Of a DNA stretch of 64,000 nt, positions 34,625 to 44,079 are shown in pieces. Under the pieces are notes generated by a model, which was given only the letters and a program-made list of their open reading frames with translations, ran no database searches and was not told the origin of the DNA. Made by a program: the position numbers and the translations under genes. Position 1 is the first letter of the stretch. Each line of letters starts with the position of its first letter. The stretch spans positions 1,364,001 through 1,428,000 of the forward strand of contig OZ220479.1 in NCBI GenBank assembly GCA_965115885.1. Direction: 5' to 3'. Origin of the DNA: BD2-11 sp965115885 (GTDB lineage Bacteria > Gemmatimonadota > Gemmatimonadetes > Longimicrobiales > Gaopeijiaceae).

Positions 34625-35677
34625 GTGAACGGCTCCATGGACGATCAATACCGCCGCGGTCCGTTGCTGCTTCTCGCCGGCCGGGCCAACCGGCCCTTGG
34701 CCGCGGAGATCGGAGAGCGGCTGGGCGAGTCCGCCTTCGGCGCCACGGTCCGGGATTTCGCCGACGGAGAGATCTTCGTGCGGCTGGACCGCAACGCGCG
34801 CGGACGGGACGTCTTCATCATCCAGCCGACCACGACCCCGGCCGACAACATCATGGAGCTTCTGCTCCTGGTCGACGCCGCCGTGCGCGCCTCGGCCGCC
34901 CGCGTCACCGCCGTGGTTCCCTACTTCGGCTACGGCCGCCAGGACCGCAAGGATCAGCCCCGGGTCTCGATCGGCGCCAAGCTGGTCGCCAATCTGATCG
35001 TGGCGGCCGGCGCCGACCGGTTGCTGGGCGTCGATTTCCATCAGCATCAGATCCAGGGATTCTTCGACATCCCGGTCGACCACCTGTACGCCGCCCCGGT
35101 GCTGACCCGCTATTTCAGCGATTTGGGTCTGGACGATCCGGTGGTCGTCGCGCCGGACGCGGGATCCGCGAAGATGGCCCGCGGGTTCGCCGGCCGCCTC
35201 GGAGCCTCTCTCGCGGTCATCGACAAGCGTCGGCGCACCGCCAACGTGGCGGAGGTGGTCAACGTCGTGGGCGAGGTGAAGGGCAGAGCCTGTCTCATCG
35301 TCGACGACATGGTCGACACGGCGGGCACCCTGACCAACGGCATCTACGCGCTGAAGGAGCGCGGGGCGGCGGCGGTGTACGCCTGCGCCACCCACGCGCT
35401 CCTGTCGGGGCGCGCGTCCGAGCGGTTGCAGGGAGCCCCGGTGGAGGAAGTCGTGGTCACCAACACCATCGACATCGCTCCGGATCTGCGCTTCCCCAAG
35501 CTGAAGGTGCTGTCCGTGGCCGGTCTTCTGTCGGACGCGATACGTTACATTCATTCCAACGCCTCGGTGAGCCAGCTCTTCAAGATGCCGGCCCGCGAGG
35601 CGCCGATCGTGATCCGGGCCGACGAGGCCGATCCTGTGCCCGCGACCGCCCCTGCGGCCGCCGCCAACGCCCTCTGA
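34625..35677 (+). CDS. prs: Ribose-phosphate pyrophosphokinase
   Basis: Makes PRPP from ribose 5-phosphate and ATP for purine, pyrimidine, histidine and tryptophan synthesis. In a chain of about 350 residues one sees FADGEIFVRLDRNARGRDVF, YFGYGRQDRKDQPRVSIGAK (the flexible ATP loop), VDFHQHQIQGFFDIP and the PRPP-binding LIVDDMVDTAGTLTNG. All are typical class I PRPP synthetase motifs. GTG 34625 and ATG 34637 are both possible starts with weak ribosome sites. The last 25 residues form an Ala/Pro tail beyond the usual end. It leads an apparent prs-rplY-pth unit, an order common in bacteria. Confidence 0.96.
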   Translation: MNGSMDDQYRRGPLLLLAGRANRPLAAEIGERLGESAFGATVRDFADGEIFVRLDRNARGRDVFIIQPTTTPADNIMELLLLVDAAVRASAARVTAVVPYFGYGRQDRKDQPRVSIGAKLVANLIVAAGADRLLGVDFHQHQIQGFFDIPVDHLYAAPVLTRYFSDLGLDDPVVVAPDAGSAKMARGFAGRLGASLAVIDKRRRTANVAEVVNVVGEVKGRACLIVDDMVDTAGTLTNGIYALKERGAAAVYACATHALLSGRASERLQGAPVEEVVVTNTIDIAPDLRFPKLKVLSVAGLLSDAIRYIHSNASVSQLFKMPAREAPIVIRADEADPVPATAPAAAANAL

Positions 35678-35707
35678 CACCCTCCCGAACCCCGCGAAGA
35701 AACCGAA

Positions 35708-36340
35708 ATGAGCCTAAAAGCAGTCTCGCTCCAGGCCCGGCGAAGGGACGACGCCGGCAAGGCCGTCGCCCGCCGCCTGCGGCGCGAGGGACGCATCCCG
35801 GCGGTCGTGTACGGAAAGGGCATGGAGCCCATCCCGCTCTCTCTGGACGCGCAGGAGACGGTCCAGCTGTTCCATTCCATCCCGGTGGCCAACACCGTCC
35901 TCCAGCTCGACGTCGGCGAGGGCGAAACGCTGCGCACGCTGGTGCGCGAGATCCAGACCCATTCGTTCCGACCGGACGTCCTCCACGTCGACTTCATGCG
36001 TCTGCGCCGAGGAGTCGCCGTGGAGCTGAACGTGCCGATCTCGCTTTCCGGCACTCCGGCCGGCACTCTTCTCGGGGGGCACTTGGACGTCGCCGCGCAC
36101 GAGGCGCGCGTGCGCTGCCCGCCTGCGGACATCCCGGAATCGATCCGAATCGACGTCTCCGGGCTGGAGCTCGGGGACTCGCTCCGGCTGGGCGAGGTCG
36201 ACCTTCCCGACGGCGTCGAGCTGGTCGCCGACCCGGCCACCGTCGTGTGCCACGTCGCCGTGATCCGCGAGGAAGAGGAGGAGCCGGAGGAGGACGAGGA
36301 AGCGGGGGAAGCGGAGATCGCCGCGGAGGACTCTGATTGA
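35708..36340 (+). CDS. rplY: Ribosomal protein L25 of the TL5/Ctc type
   Basis: Binds 5S rRNA in the large subunit and is often stress-linked in its long form. The 210-residue chain has the N-terminal L25 domain (LQARRRDDAGKAVARRLRRE, IPAVVYGKGMEPIPLSL) and the extra C-terminal beta domain of TL5/Ctc (PISLSGTPAGTLLGGHLDVA, VSGLELGDSLRLGEV). A very acidic tail (EEEEEPEEDEEAGEAE) ends it. The stop overlaps the TTG start of pth, so they are translationally coupled. Confidence 0.95.
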   Translation: MSLKAVSLQARRRDDAGKAVARRLRREGRIPAVVYGKGMEPIPLSLDAQETVQLFHSIPVANTVLQLDVGEGETLRTLVREIQTHSFRPDVLHVDFMRLRRGVAVELNVPISLSGTPAGTLLGGHLDVAAHEARVRCPPADIPESIRIDVSGLELGDSLRLGEVDLPDGVELVADPATVVCHVAVIREEEEEPEEDEEAGEAEIAAEDSD

Positions 36341-36900
36341 AGGTCGTCGTGGGCCTCGGAAACCCGGGTTCCCGCTACGACGCCACGCGCCACAACGTCG
36401 GATGGCGGGCGGTCGACCGCTTGGCGCGCGACTGGGGATTCGGACCCTTCGAGGTTGCGGACGCCTCGCTCCTGGCCGACGGCGTCGTCGGCGACCACAC
36501 CGTTCACTTGGTCAAGCCGACCACCTACGTGAACCGCAGCGGGGCCGCGCTGGCGCCCTACCTGGATTCGGCCGAATTCCGCGCCGGGGAAGACCTTCTG
36601 GTCGTGGCCGACGACGTCGACCTCGAGGTCGGACGGTTGCGCTTCCGGCCCGGAGGCGGGGCCGGCGGGCACAAGGGTCTTCGCTCCGTGGCGGGCGTTC
36701 TCGGCACCCGGGACTACCCCCGTCTGCGCATCGGCGTGGGCGCCCGCCCCGCGCGCACGGATCTGGCGGACTGGGTGCTCTCCGAGATGGAGGAGGACGA
36801 CGAGACCGCCGTCGCCGCCCTGCTGGAGGAACTGGACGCCGCGGCCCGGTTGTGGATGAACGAGGGCGTCGAGCCCGCGATGAACGCGTACAACCGATGA
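36337..36900 (+). CDS. pth: Peptidyl-tRNA hydrolase
   Basis: Frees tRNA from stalled peptidyl-tRNA. TTG 36337 overlaps the rplY stop and puts VVVGLGNPGSRYDATRHNVG at the N-terminus, which holds the conserved Asn and the catalytic His of RHNVGW. VKPTTYVNRSG and VADDVDLEVGRLRFRPGG (catalytic-site Asp) follow, then GGHKGLRSV and RLRIGVGARP. At 187 residues it is the normal size. No ATG lies near, and the fit of the N-terminal motif makes the TTG start convincing. Confidence 0.95.
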   Translation: MKVVVGLGNPGSRYDATRHNVGWRAVDRLARDWGFGPFEVADASLLADGVVGDHTVHLVKPTTYVNRSGAALAPYLDSAEFRAGEDLLVVADDVDLEVGRLRFRPGGGAGGHKGLRSVAGVLGTRDYPRLRIGVGARPARTDLADWVLSEMEEDDETAVAALLEELDAAARLWMNEGVEPAMNAYNR

Positions 36901-36955
36901 TCCGCCCGCGCGAGGGCGGAAAACCGAACCGCCACCCTCAACGGAATCGGAGCAG

Positions 36956-39073
<2,118 letters not shown>

Positions 39074-39097
39074 CCCCCGGATCCCCCCTCCGAGCCG

Positions 39098-40303
39098 ATG
39101 ACGCGCGCACCCACCTTCGCCAACGCCCTGGCCTTCGCCGGCGACCTGATCCGCATTCCGTCGCCGAGCGGCAGGGAGGGCGAGGTCGCCGCGCGCCTGC
39201 GCCAGGAGATGCGCGCGCTGGGGTTCGACCGGATCGAGGTCGACGACCTGGGCAGCGTCGTCGGGGTCGTGAAGGGAAGGGGAACGGCGCCTCCGACGAT
39301 GCTCTCCTGCCACCTGGACGTGGTGGACGAGGGCGCCCACGAGGATTGGGAGCATCCGCCCTTCTGCGGCGATGTGGTGGACGGCCATCTGCACGGCCGA
39401 GGGGCGATGGACATCAAGGGCCCCCTGGCGCTCCAGGTCTACGCCGCGGCGGCGCTCGCGGGCCGGGCGCCGGGCGACGTGATCGTGGGCCACGTGGTGT
39501 TCGAGGAGCGCGGCGGGTGGGGCATGGAGAACCTGGTGCGTTCGGGGCTGGTGGAGCCGGCGGCCGTGATCGTGGGCGAGTCCACGCACGGAGACGTCGC
39601 CTTGGGACACCGCGGACGCGCGCAACTCGAGGTCGTGATCCGGGGCGAGGCCGGCCATGCGAGCGCCCCCGACCGCGCCCGCAACGCCGTGGATCTCCTG
39701 CCCAGGGTGTTGGACGGGATCTCCGCCCTGGCCCGGCGCCAGGAGTCCGACCCCGTTCTGGGGCCCGCCAGTCTCGCCCCCACCGACGTCCGCGTGCGCC
39801 CCGAGAGCCCGAACGTGATCCCCGACGAGGTGGTCGTGACGCTCGATTGGCGCATCCTGCCCGCGGACGCGGAAGCGACGCTGGTCGCCCGCCTCGAGGA
39901 GGCGATCGCCTCGGCGCTCCCGGAGGTGCCGGACGCCTACGCCCTCGAATGCCGGCTCGCTTCGGAGCGCCAGACCGCCTACACCGGTCGCTCCGCCGAG
40001 CGCGCCCTGCTCACGCCGGGCTTCCTCATGGATCCGGACCATCCGGTGGCGACGGCGGCGGCGCGGGCGGTCGGGCGGCCCGACGACCCCGCCGCGCCCG
40101 CCCGGTGCCGTCCCTGGACCTTCGCCACCGACGGCGGCTGGACCTCGGGCGTGTTCGGCATTCCGACCATCGGCTTCGCCCCCGGAGAGGAGCGCTACGC
40201 GCACACCAACCGCGAGCGTCTCGACGTGGAGGAGGCGCGCTGGGCGTTCAGCCGGTATCCACCGCTGATCCTGGCCGTGCAGGAGGCGCTCGCGGGCGGC
40301 TGA
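39098..40303 (+). CDS. M20-family zinc peptidase or deacylase
   Basis: A 401-residue metallo-hydrolase related to ArgE, DapE and YgeY. The metal ligands can be read in order: His in LSCHLDVVDEG, bridging Asp in RGAMDIKGPLA, the Glu pair in FEERGGWG, the next ligand in VGESTHGDVAL, and the last His in ERYAHTNRE. The dimerisation lid occupies about residues 180-290 (GEAGHASAPDRARNAVDLLP). Substrate cannot be told: YgeY-like enzymes, acetylornithine deacetylases and dipeptidases share the motifs. It lies alone between hppA and the ribosomal operon promoter. Confidence 0.88.
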   Translation: MTRAPTFANALAFAGDLIRIPSPSGREGEVAARLRQEMRALGFDRIEVDDLGSVVGVVKGRGTAPPTMLSCHLDVVDEGAHEDWEHPPFCGDVVDGHLHGRGAMDIKGPLALQVYAAAALAGRAPGDVIVGHVVFEERGGWGMENLVRSGLVEPAAVIVGESTHGDVALGHRGRAQLEVVIRGEAGHASAPDRARNAVDLLPRVLDGISALARRQESDPVLGPASLAPTDVRVRPESPNVIPDEVVVTLDWRILPADAEATLVARLEEAIASALPEVPDAYALECRLASERQTAYTGRSAERALLTPGFLMDPDHPVATAAARAVGRPDDPAAPARCRPWTFATDGGWTSGVFGIPTIGFAPGEERYAHTNRERLDVEEARWAFSRYPPLILAVQEALAGG

Positions 40304-40329
40304 TCCGAGTTCCCCGCGCCCCGCCCCGG

Positions 40330-40359
40330 TTGAAGCTCCCGGCCGAAAAGGTGTATCTT
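40330..40359 (+). promoter_or_regulatory. Candidate promoter of the rpsF-rpsR operon
   Basis: TTGAAG (40330-40335) and TATCTT (40354-40359) are 18 bases apart just after the M20 gene and about 97 bases before the S6 start. The leader between them and ATG 40456 is GC-rich, with several short complementary arms (for example GCCCTCC against GGGAGCGAGGC near 40407-40427). It could hold the S6:S18-binding autoregulatory structure known from other bacteria, but I cannot confirm the motif by eye. Confidence 0.5.
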
Positions 40360-40455
40360 GCATCGATCCCGCCTCGGCCCCCGGAGGGAGCCGGTTCCAC
40401 GCGACAGCCCTCCTTGGGAGCGAGGCCCGTCCGTCCGCGGTCCATGGGAGAGGCC

Positions 40456-41187
40456 ATGCGCGACTACGAGCTCGTTCTGATTTTCCATCCCGTCCTGGGC
40501 GAGGACGCCATCCGGCGGAAACTGGAGCGGTTCCACGACTTGGTCTCCGGCGGCGACGCCGAAATCAAGGTCGTGGACCACTGGGGGGGGCGTCGGCTCG
40601 CCTACCCCATCCGGAAGCAGACCTCCGGGTACTACGTCGTGACCCAGTTTCTGGCGGATCCCGCCTCTCTGCCCGAGCTCGAGCGCATCATGAAGCTCGA
40701 CGAGGGCGTGCTCCGCTACCTCGTCGTGCTCAACGAGGGCGAGCCCGCTTCGGGGATGTCGGTGATGGCCGAGGCGCCCGCGGACGCTCCCGGGGAATCC
40801 GCCGTCGGGGAGGAGGGCGGGGGGGAGGACGACGGGAGCGACGGGGACGACGGAGACGACGGAGACGACGCGGACGCCGAAGAGGACGCGGACCGCGAGG
40901 AAAACGGGAGCGCCGAGGAGGGCGAGGTCGCCGCCCCGTCGTCCGGCACGGGCCCGCCGGAGTTCTCGGGAGGCGGAGGGCACCGCAGACGCATGGAGGG
41001 CCCCGCGATCGACATCCTGAACTACAAGGACGTGGCCACGCTGTCGCGTTTCGTCACCGAGCAGGGCAAGCTCCTTCCGCGACGCACCACCCGCGTGACC
41101 GCCGGCTTCCAGCGCAAGCTCGGGCGGGCGGTGAAGCGCTCGCGCTACCTCGCCCTGCTCCCCTACGTGCGCCGTCACGGCGGGTAG
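40456..41187 (+). CDS. rpsF: Ribosomal proteins S6 and S18 in one open frame (rpsF-rpsR fusion)
   Basis: One uninterrupted 243-codon frame. Residues 1-97 are S6: MRDYELVLIFHPVLGEDAIR, then HWGGRRLAYPIRKQTSGYYV and a ...LRYLVVLNEG end. Residues about 98-175 are a linker that is first Ala/Ser-rich, then extremely acidic (EDDGSDGDDGDDGDDADAEE). Residues about 176-243 are S18: DILNYKDVATLSRFVTEQGK, LLPRRTTRV, then RSRYLALLPYVRRHGG. No stop lies between them. S6 and S18 form a dimer on the 30S platform, so fusion is structurally plausible. An ATG at 40993 (MEGPAIDILNY) with GGAGGCGGAGGG 12 or more bases upstream could allow separate S18 synthesis, but it would drop the basic HRRR lead. ATG 40456 is chosen over 40444 because S6 normally begins MRxYE. 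Confidence 0.93.
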   Translation: MRDYELVLIFHPVLGEDAIRRKLERFHDLVSGGDAEIKVVDHWGGRRLAYPIRKQTSGYYVVTQFLADPASLPELERIMKLDEGVLRYLVVLNEGEPASGMSVMAEAPADAPGESAVGEEGGGEDDGSDGDDGDDGDDADAEEDADREENGSAEEGEVAAPSSGTGPPEFSGGGGHRRRMEGPAIDILNYKDVATLSRFVTEQGKLLPRRTTRVTAGFQRKLGRAVKRSRYLALLPYVRRHGG

Positions 41188-41215
41188 CCCCGCCCATGGG
41201 CCCGCGGAGACTCCG

Positions 41216-42118
41216 TTGAGGGGCTGGGGACGCGCGGGCGCCCTCTGCCTCGCCGTCCTCTCGCTCTCCGTTTTCGCCCCTCTCGCGCTGGTGTCGATTC
41301 CATTCGCCTGCTTGACGTTCAGCTCGCCCGGGAAACGGGCGCTTCCGGCGATGGTCGGCGCCTTGGCGACGCTCGTGGCCCTGGGAGGCGCGAGCCGTTC
41401 CGGGCTGTGGTACGTGGAACGCGGATGGACGATCATCCTGGGCGGGTGCTTCGCCGCCGTCACCTTGCGCTGGCCCGAACGACGGTTTCTGCCCCGCGGA
41501 CTTCTGGCGCTCGCAGTTTCGGGCCTCGGCGCATGGGCCGCCCTGGGGCTGAGTCCGCGCCGTTGGGAGGTCGTCGACCGGATGGTCGCGTCCAGGCTGC
41601 GCGACGGAGCGAGCGCGAGCTTGGAGGCGGTGCGGCTGCTTCGGGACGGGGCTCCGGTCCCGGGGAACTTGGCGGGCACGGTCTTCCGGGTCGCGGAGTG
41701 GCAGAGCGATCTGTTTCCGGCCATGTTGGGCTTGGCGTCGCTCGCCGCCCTGGGGGCCGCATGGTGGCTCCACGTCCGCTTGGTGCGGGGGAGCGGCGAA
41801 GGACTCGGCCCGCTGGGCGGCTTCCGGTTCAACGATCAGTTGGTGTGGGCGCTGGTCGCGGGCGCCGCGCTGTTCGTCCTGCGGCCCGACGGGGGCGCGG
41901 GACGCGCGGGGCTGAACCTGCTCGTTTTCGTCGGCGCGCTCTACGCCGTGCGCGGCGTCGGCGTGGCGGTCGCTCTGACGGGCGGCCTGTCGGCGCTCGG
42001 GTGGGTCGCGCTTGCGCTCGCCTTCCTGCTGTTGGCACCCTTTCTGCTCGCGGCCGCGTTGCTGGTCGGACTCGCCGACACTTGGATCGACCTGCGCGCG
42101 CGCGCGCGGCGAACGTGA
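41216..42118 (+). CDS. DUF2232-like polytopic membrane protein
   Basis: A 300-residue protein with about seven to eight hydrophobic helices (for example LAVLSLSVFAPLALVSIPFA near the start and LGWVALALAFLLLAPFLL near the end). The ending matches the DUF2232/YybS pattern: GLNLLVFVGALYAVRGVGVA, then a last helix pair and DTWIDLRARARR. It lies between rpsR and rplI, where DUF2232 genes are commonly found. TTG 41216 is the apparent start; no better one precedes the first helix. The molecular function of the family is unknown. Confidence 0.8.
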   Translation: MRGWGRAGALCLAVLSLSVFAPLALVSIPFACLTFSSPGKRALPAMVGALATLVALGGASRSGLWYVERGWTIILGGCFAAVTLRWPERRFLPRGLLALAVSGLGAWAALGLSPRRWEVVDRMVASRLRDGASASLEAVRLLRDGAPVPGNLAGTVFRVAEWQSDLFPAMLGLASLAALGAAWWLHVRLVRGSGEGLGPLGGFRFNDQLVWALVAGAALFVLRPDGGAGRAGLNLLVFVGALYAVRGVGVAVALTGGLSALGWVALALAFLLLAPFLLAAALLVGLADTWIDLRARARRT

Positions 42119-42182
42119 CCGAACGTCCCCCGGCCCGCGCGGCGTCCGTCCCCGCGGGCTTCTCTCAAGCAACCAGGAGCGG

Positions 42183-42638
42183 ATGGTGAAACTGATTCTC
42201 AAGGAATCCGTGGATCGTCTCGGCGAGCCGGGCGACGTGGTGAACGTGAAGCCCGGGTACGCCCGCAACTTCCTCTTGCCGCGCGGGCTCGCCTACGAGG
42301 CGTCCGAGGGCAACGTGCGCCGCTTGGAGAACGAGCGGCGGCGCGCGGAGAAGCGGGCCCGCAAGGAGTACTTGGAAGCGCGGCGGCGCGCCGCCAGGCT
42401 CGACGGACTGCATCTGGTCTTCCGGGCGCGCGCGAGCGAGTCCGAGAAGTTGTTCGGTTCCGTGACCGCCGCCGACATCGCGGAGCGCGCGGTCGCCTCG
42501 GGGCTCGACTTCGTGCTGGAAAAGCGGCACGTCGCGCTTCCCGAGCCGATCAAGAAGCTGGGCCACTTCGAGGTTCCGATCAAACTCCACGCGGAGGTGG
42601 AGGTCGGCGTGACCGTGCACGTGGAAAGAACGAACTGA
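42183..42638 (+). CDS. rplI: Ribosomal protein L9
   Basis: Large-subunit protein that links two rRNA-binding domains through a long helix. The N-terminal domain reads VKLILKESVDRLGEPGDVVN then VKPGYARNFLLPRGLA, the standard L9 signature. The connecting helix (about residues 42-75, ENERRRAEKRARKEYLEARR) and C-terminal domain (FGSVTAADIAERAV, VALPEPIKKLGHFEVPIKLH) follow. ATG 42183 has AGGAG about 7 bases upstream. 151 residues, family length. Confidence 0.97.
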   Translation: MVKLILKESVDRLGEPGDVVNVKPGYARNFLLPRGLAYEASEGNVRRLENERRRAEKRARKEYLEARRRAARLDGLHLVFRARASESEKLFGSVTAADIAERAVASGLDFVLEKRHVALPEPIKKLGHFEVPIKLHAEVEVGVTVHVERTN

Positions 42639-42658
42639 GCGCGCCGGGCGCCGGACGC

Positions 42659-43051
42659 ATGGACGACGACGATTTCGCGGGCGCCGCCCGCCTCCCGGCC
42701 GAGGTGCGGCGGGCGGCCCGGCTGGCCCTCGAGCGCAAGGCCGGAGACGTCGTCGTGCTCGACCTGCGCGGCATCTCCTCGGCCACGGACTATTTCCTGC
42801 TCGCCACCGGACGTTCCGACACCCAGGTGCGCGCGATCTCCGATCACGTGATCCGGGAACTGCGCGCGACGGGCACCCGTCCCGCGCACGCCGAGGGGCG
42901 CAGGGAGGCGCGTTGGGTGCTCGTCGACTACGTCGATTTCGTGGTGCACGTATTCCACCCGGAGGTGCGGTCCTTCTACCGGCTGGAAGCCCTCTGGGGG
43001 GACGCGCCCCGCCACGAGTTCGGAGCGGACGGCGAGGGCGCGTCGGCGTGA
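42659..43051 (+). CDS. rsfS: Ribosome silencing factor RsfS
   Basis: Binds L14 and blocks subunit joining when nutrients are low. The 130-residue protein has the full pattern: ALERKAGDVVVLDLRGISSA, TDYFLLATGRSDTQVRAISD, RREARWVLVDYVDFVVHVFH and PEVRSFYRLEALWGDAP. ATG 42659 follows rplI by 20 bases, and the next gene's GTG overlaps its stop. The placement beside rplI rather than the more usual nadD suits a translation-linked operon. Confidence 0.95.
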   Translation: MDDDDFAGAARLPAEVRRAARLALERKAGDVVVLDLRGISSATDYFLLATGRSDTQVRAISDHVIRELRATGTRPAHAEGRREARWVLVDYVDFVVHVFHPEVRSFYRLEALWGDAPRHEFGADGEGASA

Positions 43052-44079
43052 GCGTGCGGACCCGTCCCCCGTCCCGCGCCGACCGCACCCGCGAGAAGCT
43101 CGTCTGGCAGCCGCTTCGCGGAGTGGAGGAGGGGCTCGACGCCGTTCCCGGGCTGCACCTCGGCCTCGACCCGCAACGGGGCCGGGCGATCGCGTTGCGG
43201 GCGACCGCGGGCGCCCGCGAGGGCGGATGGGCGGCGCACGCCGCCGCCGCCATCGCCGGGGCGGGAGCGGCGCAGGGCGCGCGCGTGCTTCTCGCCGACC
43301 TGTTTCTCGAAGAGCCCCATCTGCACGAGGCGTTCGGCGCGCGCAACCTCGAGGGGTTGAGCGACGCGATCGCCTACGGCGCGTCCCTGGGGCGCATCGC
43401 GCGCGCCGCCGCCGTCGGCGACGCGGCCTTCCGGGTCGCGACCGCGGGGACTCCGGTGGCGGACGCCGGCCCTCTCCTGGACCGTCCCCGCTGGCGCGAC
43501 GCGGTCGAGAGCCTGCTCGCGGAAGGGATCGTGCTGCTCGCCTACCAGCCGGCGGAATCGACGGTTCTTCCGGACGGGACTCCTTCGATCGTGCTGGCCC
43601 GCAAGGGCGAGCCGACGACGGCGCTGGGCTCTGCGGGTCTGCGCGACGCGCGAGCCGTCCTGGGTCCTCCGCCCGGTGCCGCGGTCGAGGGCGCGTCCGG
43701 CGGCGTCGCGCGCTCTCTCGCCCGCCAGGACTACGAGACGTCGCCGTGGGAGGGGATCGGCGGCGGCGCGCCGTCCGGCGAAGCGCCGTCGTCCGGGGAA
43801 GAGACGGTCGGCGGTCTCGGAGCGGCGAAGCCTCCCGCGTCCGGGGAGGGGACGGTCGGAACCGGGCCCGCAGCGGAAGCGGGACCGGCGAGCCTGGACG
43901 CCGGTATTCGGGGGCGGCGCCTCGGCGTCTCGGCGTTCGCGGTCCTGCTCCTGTTCGCGACGCTGATGACCCTGATGGCGGTCCACAACGCCGGCCTCGC
44001 CGAGGTGCCCGGGGCGGACCGGGCTTGGGAATGGTTCGAAGGTCTCTTGGCGCGGATCGGCCAACTCTTCGTCCGATGA
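43048..44079 (+). CDS. Degenerate ParA/CpsD-like protein with a C-terminal membrane helix
   Basis: A 343-residue protein whose first 200 residues follow the ParA/MinD/CpsD order but without a clear P-loop. The expected GKS/T region reads IAGAGAAQGARVLLADLFLE instead. EPHLHEAFGARNLEGLSDAI matches the switch segment of CpsD-like proteins, followed by a VLLAYQPAES strand. A Gly/Ser/Glu-rich linker with near-repeats (SSGEETVGG and ASGEGTVGT) leads to one membrane helix (FAVLLLFATLMTLMAVHNA) and a short tail. It sits between rsfS (GTGA overlap) and smc (ATGA overlap). A link to chromosome segregation or envelope assembly is possible, but nucleotide hydrolysis looks doubtful. Confidence 0.7.
   Translation: MSVRTRPPSRADRTREKLVWQPLRGVEEGLDAVPGLHLGLDPQRGRAIALRATAGAREGGWAAHAAAAIAGAGAAQGARVLLADLFLEEPHLHEAFGARNLEGLSDAIAYGASLGRIARAAAVGDAAFRVATAGTPVADAGPLLDRPRWRDAVESLLAEGIVLLAYQPAESTVLPDGTPSIVLARKGEPTTALGSAGLRDARAVLGPPPGAAVEGASGGVARSLARQDYETSPWEGIGGGAPSGEAPSSGEETVGGLGAAKPPASGEGTVGTGPAAEAGPASLDAGIRGRRLGVSAFAVLLLFATLMTLMAVHNAGLAEVPGADRAWEWFEGLLARIGQLFVR

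Noticed and set aside
40993..41187. A separate rpsR gene starting at ATG 40993
   Set aside because: Possible as an internal start, but the frame is continuous with S6 and this start would drop the basic lead of S18, so it is recorded as an alternative rather than a separate gene.
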